From an uncultured Acidobacteriota bacterium (GTDB taxonomy: Bacteria > Acidobacteriota > Terriglobia > Bryobacterales > Bryobacteraceae), in the NCBI GenBank assembly GCA_902826685.1, contig CADEFT010000008.1, forward strand, positions 124,001 through 188,000: DNA of 64,000 bases, written 5' to 3'. Within the stretch, counting starts at the first letter, position 1. Each line of letters opens with the position of its first letter. Made by a program: the position numbers and the translations under genes. Shown piece by piece: positions 44,263 to 52,963 of the stretch. The notes under the pieces were generated by a model. It did no database searches. It saw only the letters and a program-made list of their open reading frames with translations, and was not told where the DNA came from.

Positions 44263-45465
44263 ATGTTCCTTCTGACCGCACTCCTGCTTCTGGCCGGTGA
44301 AACCGGCGGCGACGGGACAACTGCGCTGATCGCGGCGAGCGAGCGCGACGATTTGGCCGCCGTCGAACGGCTGCTCAAAGACGGCGCCGATGTGAATGCC
44401 GCCAATGACCTGGGAGTGACGGCGCTGTGGGCCGCCAGCCAGAGTGGCAATGCCGCCGTGGTGCGCCGTCTGCTCGATGCGGGCGCTCAGGTCAACGCGG
44501 CGCTGCTATCCGGTGAAACGCCGCTCATGATCGCGGCCCGCGGCGGATACTTCGAAGTCGTGCGTCAGCTTCTGGCCAAGGGTGCGAGCGTGGACGCGCG
44601 CGGCACACGGCGGCAGACGGCGCTGATGTGGGCGGCCGCGCGGAAGCATCCGCAAGTGGTGCGGTTGCTGCTCGAGCAAAAGCCCGACGTTCATGCCCGT
44701 TCGGAATCCTGGAGCATGGTGATGGCGGTTCCGCCGCACGGCTATCGCCCATACAATCGTGCGATCCCGCATGGAAACGATACGGCGCTGTTGTTTGCGG
44801 CGCGCTCCGGCGATCTCGAGTCGGCGCGGTTGCTGGTAAGCGCAGGAGCCGATGTCAACGACGCCGATGCCTGGGGCGTGACGGCCACGATGTTCGCGGC
44901 CCACTCCGGCTATGGCGATCTGGTGGAGTTCTTCCTTGAGAAGGGCGCCGATGCCAACAAGAGTGGCCCAGGCTTTACCGCGCTGCACCAGGCCATCATG
45001 CGGCGCGACGAAAAGATGGTGGCGGCGCTGCTGGCTCACGGCGCCGATGCCAATGCGGCATTGAAGACCTGGACGCCCACGCGCCGCTCCTCGAAGGATT
45101 TTCATTTCATGCCCGCATTGGTGGGCGCCAGTCCGTTTTGGCTGGCGGCGCGATTTACGGAGCCTGGCGTGATGCGCCTGCTCGCACGGCATGGCGCCGA
45201 TCCGAAATTCGTTCATCGTTCCGAGACCGTGACGGAAGCCGGATTCCAACTCCGCGTTACGGTTGTGCCTTCTGTCATGGCGGCACTTGGCACCGGTGGG
45301 GGCACGGCTTGGGTGCAGCCAGCCGCCGCGGAACGTGAGGCGCTTACGCTTGAAACCGTGAAAGTCTTGATGGAGCTTGGTGTGGAAGTTCGCACCGCCG
45401 AGGCGATTCAGGCCGCCACGGCGTTGAAATTCGCATCGGTGGCGAAACTATTGGCCGCCAAGTGA
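44263..45465 (+). CDS. Secreted ankyrin-repeat protein
   Basis: The 400-residue protein has a short N-terminal hydrophobic segment (MFLLTALLLLAGE) and about nine ankyrin repeats (each with a G-x-T-A-L-x-x-A-A turn and L-L-x-x-G-A-D-V-N). Repeats in the middle are interrupted by an insert near 150-175. Ankyrin repeats bind other proteins. Four bases separate it from DUF1552, completing a DUF1592/DUF1552/ankyrin triad, so it probably acts in the same periplasmic process. I start at 44263; the upstream in-frame start at 44191 would lie inside the DUF1552 gene. Confidence 0.85.
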   Translation: MFLLTALLLLAGETGGDGTTALIAASERDDLAAVERLLKDGADVNAANDLGVTALWAASQSGNAAVVRRLLDAGAQVNAALLSGETPLMIAARGGYFEVVRQLLAKGASVDARGTRRQTALMWAAARKHPQVVRLLLEQKPDVHARSESWSMVMAVPPHGYRPYNRAIPHGNDTALLFAARSGDLESARLLVSAGADVNDADAWGVTATMFAAHSGYGDLVEFFLEKGADANKSGPGFTALHQAIMRRDEKMVAALLAHGADANAALKTWTPTRRSSKDFHFMPALVGASPFWLAARFTEPGVMRLLARHGADPKFVHRSETVTEAGFQLRVTVVPSVMAALGTGGGTAWVQPAAAEREALTLETVKVLMELGVEVRTAEAIQAATALKFASVAKLLAAK

Positions 45466-45483
45466 GATCAAAGTATTAAGGAC

Positions 45484-45572
45484 TGGTGCCCGGGGCGGGA
45501 CTTGAACCCGCACTCCCGTTGCCGGAAAAAGGATTTTAAGTCCTTTGCGTCTGCCGATTTCGCCACCCGGGC
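45484..45572 (-). tRNA. tRNA-Leu (UAA)
   Basis: On the minus strand the sequence folds as a class II tRNA: acceptor GCCCGGG/CCCGGGC, anticodon stem AGGA/TCCT with loop CTTAAAA (anticodon TAA), a variable arm, and the T-arm GCGGGTTCAAGTCCCGC. The CCA end is encoded (45484-45486). Length is 89 bases. Confidence 0.95.
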
Positions 45573-45706
45573 TCAGGGGCCGATTTTCAGTGTACCGAAT
45601 TGCTTCCCAAACATACTCGCGATGCGCTAATCTGAAGAAGCAATCCCCGTCCAACGGGCTCGTTTTCCAGAGCCTGGTAAATCCCCAGATCACCTAGAGG
45701 AACCAC

Positions 45707-47611
45707 ATGAATTATCGTGAGTCAGAAACCCCGGCGTTCTCCCCATGCCCAGCAACCCATCCCCGGATTTCCAGGGCGGCCGCCTTGTTGTGCCTGTTTG
45801 CCGCCGCGCTGCCGGCGCAGACCAATCTGGTCACCAACGGCGGATTTGAAGCGCCCGTCATTTCCACATCTTTCGCCCAGGTGAGCGTGCCGAACTGGAC
45901 CGGAACGGTGGTTGGCACCGGCACCTCGATCAACCCCGAGATCATTCGCAACATCGCGGGCGCCTGGCCGGGCGTGACCGGCTTTGGCGGCGACCAATGG
46001 ATCGAATTGGATGTGCTCGGCAACGCCGCCATCTCGCAGGATATTCCCACCACCGCCGGTCAGGCTTACCGCATCACTTTCAAGTACGCCAATCGCCCCG
46101 GCGTTTCCACCAGCTCCATCGTGGCGCGCTGGAATAACCTGCAGGTGGGATCCACCTTCACCACCACTTCCACTACATTTCAAACTGCCACCATCGGCAA
46201 CCTGATCGCCACCGGCCCGACCTCCCGCATCACGCTCGAAGCGGCGGGTCCAGTCGATGCGCAAGGCGACTGGATTGACGACGTGGCGGTGATCGCCGAA
46301 GCGGCGGTCGTCACTCCGACGCTCTCGACCATCACCACCACTCCTACCGCGGTGCTGGCGGGCCAGCCGTTTATCTTCAACCTCGGCGGCTCGAACTTCG
46401 ACCCCAATGTCGTGCAGGTGCTGTTCACCGGGCCGGGCTGCACGCCCTGCACGGTGACCAACGCGCAACTGGTGACCAAATCGGCCAACGCCATTCAGGC
46501 GAGCACCTCCATCACCACCGCCGGCAACTTCACGGTCACCGTGCAGAACGGAGCCTCCGGTACGCAAAGCTCCGGACTGGCGCTGATCGTCTCCACGCCG
46601 GGACCCGTGGTGCCGAGCAGCCTCGCCTTCAACTACGCCGGTGGGGCCAATCCCACACCGCAGATTCTGTCGTTGCAAAGCCCGGGCGGCACCGGCGCGC
46701 AGACCAGCTATAGCATCGATTTCCCGACCGTCAATTGGCTGAGCGTGTCGCCCACCGGCGGCCTGACTCCGGCCAACGTCACCGTGACCGCGACACCGGC
46801 TTCGCTCACTCCGGGAACCTACAATACGCAACTGACCATCCGCTTTGCCGGCGGCACCAACGTAAACGTTCCCGTAACGTTGACGATTCCCGTGGGCGGC
46901 GGCGGTGGTGGAACGACCAACACCAACCAGGTGCTGTCGCACGTGGCGGATTCCGCCGGCTGGCAGACCACCATCATTCTGGTGAACCACGACGCCGAAC
47001 CCGCTCCTTACAGCCTGAACTTCTACCGCACCCAGGACAGCAACCTTCAGGCCGCGCGCATGGATCTGGCGTTCGCCGGTCTGGCCGGACGCACCTCGCT
47101 GGTGGAGGGCATTATCCCCGCCAACGGATCGCGCACCATCACCACGGCCGGGCTCGATGCGGCGCTCAACGTGGGCTGGGTGGAGCTCATCACCACCAGA
47201 AACATTCAGGGCTCCAGCATTTTCCGCGACACCAATGGCCGTCAGGAAGCAGCCGTGGCGCTGACCAGCGGTGTGCGGGCGTTCCTGCTCCCCGTCGATA
47301 ACACGGTGGGCCGGGTCACTTCCTTCGCGCTTGTCAATACGAACTCCGGGCAGCCCGCCACGGTGAACGTGACGGCACGCGACGAAAACGGCATCGTTCT
47401 CGGCGCGTCGGTGATTCCGCTCGGTCTGCGCGGCCATCGGGCCACCGAGTCGACGGTTCTGTTCCCGGTGTTGAACGGCCAGCGAGGCTCCATCGAGTTC
47501 TCCACCGTGAACGCCGATATCACGGGCCTTGGTCTGCGCTTCGACGCGCCGCCCACCACCGCCGGTGCGCCGCGTCCGTTCACGTCGATACCGGTGCAAC
47601 CGCGCCGCTAA
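45707..47611 (+). CDS. Secreted multidomain protein (DUF642-like, IPT/TIG, BACON)
   Basis: The 634-residue exported protein has an unusual N-terminus: about 22 polar residues before the hydrophobic core (AAALLCLFAAALPAQ). A DUF642-type domain follows (NLVTNGGFEAP, DQWIELDVLGNAAISQDI), then an IPT/TIG Ig-like domain (about 205-300), a BACON-like domain with NWLSVSPTGGLTPANVTVTA (about 335-400), and a C-terminal beta domain after a Gly-rich linker. Such repeats bind carbohydrates or surfaces. AGAGG precedes the ATG. It lies divergent to the tRNA, and its stop overlaps the convergent GNAT gene. Confidence 0.8.
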   Translation: MNYRESETPAFSPCPATHPRISRAAALLCLFAAALPAQTNLVTNGGFEAPVISTSFAQVSVPNWTGTVVGTGTSINPEIIRNIAGAWPGVTGFGGDQWIELDVLGNAAISQDIPTTAGQAYRITFKYANRPGVSTSSIVARWNNLQVGSTFTTTSTTFQTATIGNLIATGPTSRITLEAAGPVDAQGDWIDDVAVIAEAAVVTPTLSTITTTPTAVLAGQPFIFNLGGSNFDPNVVQVLFTGPGCTPCTVTNAQLVTKSANAIQASTSITTAGNFTVTVQNGASGTQSSGLALIVSTPGPVVPSSLAFNYAGGANPTPQILSLQSPGGTGAQTSYSIDFPTVNWLSVSPTGGLTPANVTVTATPASLTPGTYNTQLTIRFAGGTNVNVPVTLTIPVGGGGGGTTNTNQVLSHVADSAGWQTTIILVNHDAEPAPYSLNFYRTQDSNLQAARMDLAFAGLAGRTSLVEGIIPANGSRTITTAGLDAALNVGWVELITTRNIQGSSIFRDTNGRQEAAVALTSGVRAFLLPVDNTVGRVTSFALVNTNSGQPATVNVTARDENGIVLGASVIPLGLRGHRATESTVLFPVLNGQRGSIEFSTVNADITGLGLRFDAPPTTAGAPRPFTSIPVQPRR

Positions 47612-48720
47612 AGACTCGAATCTCCGTCAAACGATGACGGATCCCAGGCCGCCGGATCGGCGATGGCTTCCACGAAGGCATCGCTGCCGGCGGCTTGATA
47701 GTAATAACACCAGGCCGCCAGATCGCGGCGGTAGGGTGCGTATTCGTCCACCAGCGCGGTCTTGGCCAGCTTGCATCCCACCTGTTCGAGCACGTGTACT
47801 CCTTCGCGCTCGCATTCCCGCATCGCCCCGTTCAACAGCGCCAGCACCACGTCCGGATTCTCGCCGTCCACCTGCAGGTCGACCAGGCGCAGGCGCGTCA
47901 ATCCGATTTCCGGATGGTCCTTGCGCTGAAGGATGGCGTAGCCGGCGAAAGCATCGGCCGAGGGAACCGCGAGGATTCGCAGGCGGCTTTGCTTCAATGC
48001 CGCACCGAAGTGCCATTCGAGCGTCTGGCGATCGCGCTGGGCTAAAAGCTTGGATGATCCGGCGCGCAGCTTCCACCAGAACGAATCGAACCGCTGGTCG
48101 AACCGGTCCAGCCTTTCGATCCGAAACGAAGGCGCCGCCTTTGGAAGTCTCCGCCGTGTGAGCGCGTCTTTCACATAGAGTGCGAATGCCGCGGGAGCGG
48201 CGCAGGCGCCCGGCGCTGGAAAGCTCTTGAGCCTCAGCGCCGATTTCGCGAAGCCGCGATAGTGCGTAATCCAGTAGGCGGCCGAGTCCCATTGGCCTGC
48301 CGGAACGGGAGCCGATCCGAAGGCGGTGAACGGTTCACGCGCCAATCCGTTGACGGTGGTGTTCAGGAACAGCCGGCAATCGCTTTGGCCGAAGAACTCC
48401 GCCATCAATGCGAGCGCGAAACCGCGATATTCCGGCTGTACGGCCCAGGCTCTGCCCGCGGCCGCCAACACTGTCTCCCCGCGGAAGTGATACCGCAGCG
48501 GAACGTTGCCGACGCTGCCCACCACCTTGCCGCCGGGCGCTTCGAGCACCCATCCGATGGGCCACTGGCGGCCCAGTTCCCGGTAGCAAGGATTGGCGAT
48601 CCACAGGCGGCTCCACTCGTCGTAGGTGCGGCCGCGAAGGTTCTGCGATTCTTCGAGCGCGATGATTTGCGGGTAGTCGTCGAAGGTGGCGCGGCGAAGC
48701 GTGGGGGGCTGAGCTGCCAA
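47608..48720 (-). CDS. GNAT-family acyltransferase, last gene of the exopolysaccharide operon
   Basis: The 370-residue protein has an N-terminal GNAT domain with TFDDYPQIIALEESQNLRGR and the acetyl-CoA site region AWAVQPEYRGFALALMAEFF (R/Q-x-x-G-x-A type). A second, degenerate GNAT-like half follows (GYAILQRKDHPEIGLTRLRLVDLQVDG). Such double-GNAT proteins transfer acyl or aminoacyl groups to amines. It follows the P450 by 13 bases. In this context it might modify a sugar amine or move the P450/carrier-bound amino acid. That is inference. Confidence 0.75.
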   Translation of the reverse strand: MAAQPPTLRRATFDDYPQIIALEESQNLRGRTYDEWSRLWIANPCYRELGRQWPIGWVLEAPGGKVVGSVGNVPLRYHFRGETVLAAAGRAWAVQPEYRGFALALMAEFFGQSDCRLFLNTTVNGLAREPFTAFGSAPVPAGQWDSAAYWITHYRGFAKSALRLKSFPAPGACAAPAAFALYVKDALTRRRLPKAAPSFRIERLDRFDQRFDSFWWKLRAGSSKLLAQRDRQTLEWHFGAALKQSRLRILAVPSADAFAGYAILQRKDHPEIGLTRLRLVDLQVDGENPDVVLALLNGAMRECEREGVHVLEQVGCKLAKTALVDEYAPYRRDLAAWCYYYQAAGSDAFVEAIADPAAWDPSSFDGDSSL

Positions 48721-48733
48721 GGGTACCGTCTCC

Positions 48734-49963
48734 TCAGTCGAATGCCAGGTGCAGCGCCTTCAAGCCGCGCAGGCCCATGTGCTCGCGCCATTCGATGGTC
48801 TGGTCTTCCAGGCGCAGACCGGGCATGCGCCGCAGAATGCTGGAGAATGCGATCTCGGCCTCGATGCGGGCCAAAGGCGCGCCGAAGCAGAAGTGACGCG
48901 CCCATCCGAAGGCCAGATGGCGATTGTCGGGACGCTCGATGTCCAGCCGGTCCGGTTCGGGAAACCGCAGCGGATCGCGATTGGCCGCCGCCATGATGGC
49001 GATCACGTTCTCGCCGGGCCGGATGCGCTTGCCTCCCACCTCCACTTCCTGAAACGCCTTGCGCGAGGTTTTCTGGCTTGGGCTTTCGTAACGCAGCAAT
49101 TCTTCCACGGCCGGTTTCATGAGCTCCGGATGCGCGCGCAGTTTCTCCAGTTGCTCCGGATTGCGCAGCAGGGAAAGCAGACCGCAGGCGATGAGATTGG
49201 TGGTCGTCTCCTGAGCGCCCACCATCGTGATGATGAGATTGGCGATGACTTCCTCACCCGACAGGCGATCGCCGTTGACCTCGGCGTTCTTCAGCCATTC
49301 CACCAATCCCGGACGCGATTCGCTTTTCGGCCGGCTCACGGCTCTTTCGAAGTAGGCCACCATCTCGTTCACGCTAGGGACTCTGGCCGCGGCGCTCTCC
49401 GGGTCGAGTTGCAGATTGCTGAGGATCTGTGCGAAGTCCACCGACCAATCCTTCAACCGGTGGTAGTCTTCGATGGGCACGCCAAGCACGATTGCCGTCA
49501 CGATACACGGTAGCGGCTCGGCGAACTCCGCAAGCATTTCGATTCGCTTGCGCGGGATCGCGGCGTCGAGCAGTTCGTCGGTGATGGATTGAATCTGGTC
49601 CCGCATCGCTTCCACGCGGCCGGTGGTGAAGGCCGAAGACGCCAGGGCGCGCAGTCTGGTGTGATCGGGCGGATCGAGAAACAACATCTGCTTGACCAGC
49701 AGTTCCGCCGCTGGAGCCAATTCACCGAGACCCATCCGCTCGAGTTCGCCGGGCGAGGGAGCGCAACGCGCCGAGAACTCGTGAAGGACCTTCAGAACCT
49801 CGCCATAGCCGGTGACGATCCACGAATGCAGCATCGGATCCCAATGCACTGGGGAATGGTCCCGAAGTTCCTTGTACAGGGGATACGGGTCGGCTAGCAC
49901 GGCCGGATCGAGCATCGCCGCGAGGCTGGGCGCCTCCCTGGTTTCGGTCGCGCCGGTACTCAT
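48734..49963 (-). CDS. Cytochrome P450
   Basis: The 409-residue soluble bacterial P450 has the I-helix motif GAQETT, the K-helix E-x-x-R in EELLRYES and the haem-ligand loop FGWARHFCFG with C359. The length is typical of class I bacterial P450s, which use ferredoxin as electron donor; no ferredoxin gene is adjacent. Its ATG overlaps the stop of the adenylation-carrier gene as ATGA. A-PCP/P450 pairs such as NovH/NovI beta-hydroxylate a carrier-bound amino acid, so here the substrate could be leucyl-S-carrier. Hydroxylation position is not shown by the sequence. Confidence 0.9.
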   Translation of the reverse strand: MSTGATETREAPSLAAMLDPAVLADPYPLYKELRDHSPVHWDPMLHSWIVTGYGEVLKVLHEFSARCAPSPGELERMGLGELAPAAELLVKQMLFLDPPDHTRLRALASSAFTTGRVEAMRDQIQSITDELLDAAIPRKRIEMLAEFAEPLPCIVTAIVLGVPIEDYHRLKDWSVDFAQILSNLQLDPESAAARVPSVNEMVAYFERAVSRPKSESRPGLVEWLKNAEVNGDRLSGEEVIANLIITMVGAQETTTNLIACGLLSLLRNPEQLEKLRAHPELMKPAVEELLRYESPSQKTSRKAFQEVEVGGKRIRPGENVIAIMAAANRDPLRFPEPDRLDIERPDNRHLAFGWARHFCFGAPLARIEAEIAFSSILRRMPGLRLEDQTIEWREHMGLRGLKALHLAFD

Positions 49964-51765
49964 CCCCGCTGTCCTCTGAGCCGCTCTACCTCGGCGGCGA
50001 GCTTGGCCACCGTGGGGGCTTGAAACAGTTGCCGCATGGGGAGCGAAACTCCGAAAGTTTCGCGCAGCTTCGCCGTCAGGCGTGCGGCGAACATCGAATG
50101 TCCACCCATCAGGAAGAAATTGTCGGCGCGCCCCACCGACGGCACGCCGAGCTGATTGGCGATGAGAGCGGCCAGCTCGCACTCGAAAGAATCCGCCGCC
50201 GGCGCCGTCTCCGTCACCTGGTTCGGCAGGACGTTGGTGGCACCTGGTTCAGGAAGGGCGGGCCGGTCCACCTTGCCGTTGGCGTTGACGGGTAGCGAAT
50301 CCATCTTCACGAAAGACAGCGGAACCATATACTCGGGCAGGCGCGCGAGGAGAAAATCTCTTAAATCGGCGGCGGACGGCGAAGTCTCTCCAGCCAGCAC
50401 CAAATAGGCCGTAAGGACAGGTTCGGAGGCGCCGGCCCGCGCGACGACCGCGCTCGATGTCACGCCGGGATGCTGGTTCAACGCCCAGGCGATCTCATCG
50501 AGCTCAATACGAAAGCCGCGAATCTTGACCTGATCGTCGGTGCGGCCCAGAAACTCGATTTCGCCATCGGGCAACAGACGCGCCCGGTCTCCGCTGCGAT
50601 AGAGCTTTCCGTTTGGATCGAACGGATCGGCTACGAACTTCTCGCGAGTCGCCTGTGGCAGGTTGCGATAGCCGCGACCGACACCGGGGCCCGCGATGCA
50701 AAGCTCACCCGCTTCGCCCGGCAGGACTTCCCGCATTTGATCGTCGAGTATATGGACCCGGCCATTTCGTATGGGCGTTCCGATGCTGGGGCGAAGCGCC
50801 GCGCCGCCCGTCGAAGCGGCGACCACGCCCGATGTGGAAACCACGGTGCATTCGGTCGGCCCGTAATTGTTCACCAGAAGGAACGGCGTGCGCGGGCCCG
50901 GCCGCCGATGAAGCGTATCAGCCCCGGTGAGCGCGATGCGCAGGGCGGAAGCCGGCGGCCATTCGAGGTCGAGCAAATATTCCGCCACGGCCGTGGGCAC
51001 GAAGCCTATCGTGACGCGCTCGCTAACGATCCAATCGCGCAGCTCGGGTGGCGATTTCCGCGCGTTTTCCGGCGCTATGTGAAGGCTCGCTCCGGCCGCG
51101 AGGCAGGGCCAGATCTCCCAGACCGCCGCATCGAATCCCAACCCGGAAAGCTGACTGGCGCGGTCTTCGGAAGTGACATGGAACGCTTCCAGGTGCCATT
51201 CGACCAGGTTGAGCAGATTGCCGTGCGCGATCTCCACGCCTTTCGGTTTTCCGGTGGACCCCGACGTGTAGATGACGTAGGCAAGCTGATCCGCCGAAGC
51301 GACGGCGGGAGCGGGCGGCGAAGGGCGCGACTCGATGGCGCCCGAATCCGCGTCGAGATCGACGATGCGCCACGCTCCCTTTGGCATCGCATCCGCCTTG
51401 CCGCGATGGCTGATCAGCAGCCGCGCGGCGGAGTCTTCCAGAATCGCCGCGGCGCGAAGGGGAGCCGTGTGTGAGTCGAGGGGAAGGTAAGCGCCGCCGG
51501 CCTTCCACACCGCCAGCGCCGCGACCACGAAGTCGATCGACCGGTCGAACAACAGCGCCGCCACAACCTCGCGGCCTATTCCCAGCGCCGTCAACAGCCG
51601 TGCGAGCCGGTTGCTGCGTAGATCCAGTTCGCCGTAAGTTAGGTGTGCCTCGCCGTCGCATACCGCCGTGGCATGCGGCATGTTCCGGCATCGCGCCAAT
51701 ACGCATTCCAAAGCCGTCCGGTGGATCCTATTCAACTCCGTTGAGCTCGAATCTAATGTCGTCAT
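49960..51765 (-). CDS. Stand-alone NRPS didomain: adenylation (predicted Leu) plus peptidyl carrier
   Basis: The 601-residue protein has a full adenylation domain (YTSGSTGKPKGVE, NNYGPTE, GELCIAGPGVGRGY, RSGDRARLLPDG, NANGKVDR) and a carrier domain with S557 in MGGHSMF. There is no condensation or thioesterase domain. By eye alignment to GrsA, the specificity residues read D-A-W-F-L-G-N-V-V plus the conserved Lys. As I recall it, this is the published Leu code DAWFLGNVVK. It would make leucyl-AMP and load it on its own carrier. It overlaps the upstream glycosyltransferase gene by 38 bases and the P450 by four. Confidence 0.9.
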   Translation of the reverse strand: MTTLDSSSTELNRIHRTALECVLARCRNMPHATAVCDGEAHLTYGELDLRSNRLARLLTALGIGREVVAALLFDRSIDFVVAALAVWKAGGAYLPLDSHTAPLRAAAILEDSAARLLISHRGKADAMPKGAWRIVDLDADSGAIESRPSPPAPAVASADQLAYVIYTSGSTGKPKGVEIAHGNLLNLVEWHLEAFHVTSEDRASQLSGLGFDAAVWEIWPCLAAGASLHIAPENARKSPPELRDWIVSERVTIGFVPTAVAEYLLDLEWPPASALRIALTGADTLHRRPGPRTPFLLVNNYGPTECTVVSTSGVVAASTGGAALRPSIGTPIRNGRVHILDDQMREVLPGEAGELCIAGPGVGRGYRNLPQATREKFVADPFDPNGKLYRSGDRARLLPDGEIEFLGRTDDQVKIRGFRIELDEIAWALNQHPGVTSSAVVARAGASEPVLTAYLVLAGETSPSAADLRDFLLARLPEYMVPLSFVKMDSLPVNANGKVDRPALPEPGATNVLPNQVTETAPAADSFECELAALIANQLGVPSVGRADNFFLMGGHSMFAARLTAKLRETFGVSLPMRQLFQAPTVAKLAAEVERLRGQRG

Positions 51766-52963
51766 CGGGCGATGATCTCCTTGAATTGATCACACTCGTC
51801 GAGCTTGCGGGATTGGCGAGCAGCCGCTCATAGATGCACTCCCAGCGGCTGGCGATGTGGCGGATGGAGAAAGAACGCTCCACGTACTCGCGGCCCGCCG
51901 CACCCAACTGTTGACGCTCCGCCTCCGGCATGGCGGCGATACTGACCATCGCCGCCGCCAATTCCGAGGGGCGTCCCGGGCGCACCAGCGATCCCGTATG
52001 GCCGTGCAGCACGGCCTCGCTCACCCCGCCTACATGCGTCGCCACCACGGGCAATCCGCACGCCGACGCCTGCAGCAGCACCATCGGCAGGCCTTCGGTT
52101 TCCGAAGAAAGCACGAACGCATCGGCGGCGGCCATGACGTCGGGGATGTCGTGGCGCAGTCCCAGGAAGCTCACCCGGCCGCTGATTCGCAGATCCTGCG
52201 CCAGCGCGCGCAACTGCTCTTCCATGGAGCCCACGCCGCAGATGAGAAGGACGGTCTGCGCCTGGGTCCGGCCTTGTGCCTGCGCGAAGGCGCGAAGCAT
52301 CGTGGGGTAGTCCTTGGCCCGCTCGAAGCGCCCCGCGGCGAGCCATACAAACTCCCCGTCGCCGACGCCCAAAGACTCGCGCAAACGAGTTCGCGCCGCC
52401 GGATTCGGGGCATAACAGGACGTGTCCAAGCCGTTGTACACGACGGCCAACTTATGTTTTGGAACCGATCGTGTCTGCACGCAGACGGCCGCCGCCGCGC
52501 GGCAAACCGTGGTGGTGAGATTCGACCATCGATCCGTCAGCCGGTGGCCCAGCTCTCGGAACCAGGTGAAGCGGCCCTTCACGCTGTACATCCGCATGCC
52601 ATGCAGCGTGCACACCAGAACCGGGACCGGCTGGAAGGCGCGCGCCACGCGGCCAAGCAGATTGGCGTGCGTCATGTGGCAATGGACGACGTGCGGCCGG
52701 TACTGTTTCAGGATCGCGATCAGCCGCCGCAGCCCACCGGGCCAGGGCCGTCCCCGCTTCATCGCGAGCGAAGTGACTTCGATTCCCGCCGCGCCTATCT
52801 CCGGCGGCAGGGCCGAGGGCGGCACCATCGACACCATGCGTACCTGCCAGCCCCGGCCGTGAAACGAGAGTGCGAGATCGAGCACCTGCTGTTCCGCGCC
52901 GCCGCCAATGCCCAGGTCGGTCGATACCAGCAACAGACGTCTTTCTCTTGAGTCCATCGTCAC
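51728..52963 (-). CDS. GT4-family glycosyltransferase
   Basis: The 411-residue GT-B fold protein starts with STDLGIGGGAEQQVLDLA, the N-terminal loop of GT4 enzymes. It has the C-terminal nucleotide-sugar region GRFERAKDYPTML and the E-x7-E motif ETEGLPMVLLQASACGLPVVAT. It adds a sugar, from an unidentified donor, to the lipid-linked repeat unit on the cytoplasmic side. The ATG overlaps the preceding stop as ATGA. A 38-base overlap with the adenylation gene means that its C-terminal tail is read in another frame there. Confidence 0.87.
   Translation of the reverse strand: MTMDSRERRLLLVSTDLGIGGGAEQQVLDLALSFHGRGWQVRMVSMVPPSALPPEIGAAGIEVTSLAMKRGRPWPGGLRRLIAILKQYRPHVVHCHMTHANLLGRVARAFQPVPVLVCTLHGMRMYSVKGRFTWFRELGHRLTDRWSNLTTTVCRAAAAVCVQTRSVPKHKLAVVYNGLDTSCYAPNPAARTRLRESLGVGDGEFVWLAAGRFERAKDYPTMLRAFAQAQGRTQAQTVLLICGVGSMEEQLRALAQDLRISGRVSFLGLRHDIPDVMAAADAFVLSSETEGLPMVLLQASACGLPVVATHVGGVSEAVLHGHTGSLVRPGRPSELAAAMVSIAAMPEAERQQLGAAGREYVERSFSIRHIASRWECIYERLLANPASSTSVINSRRSSPDDDIRFELNGVE

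Noticed and set aside
45484..45572. tRNA-Leu as an attachment site for an integrated element
   Set aside because: No integrase, no repeated tRNA 3' end and no change in gene content were seen around it.
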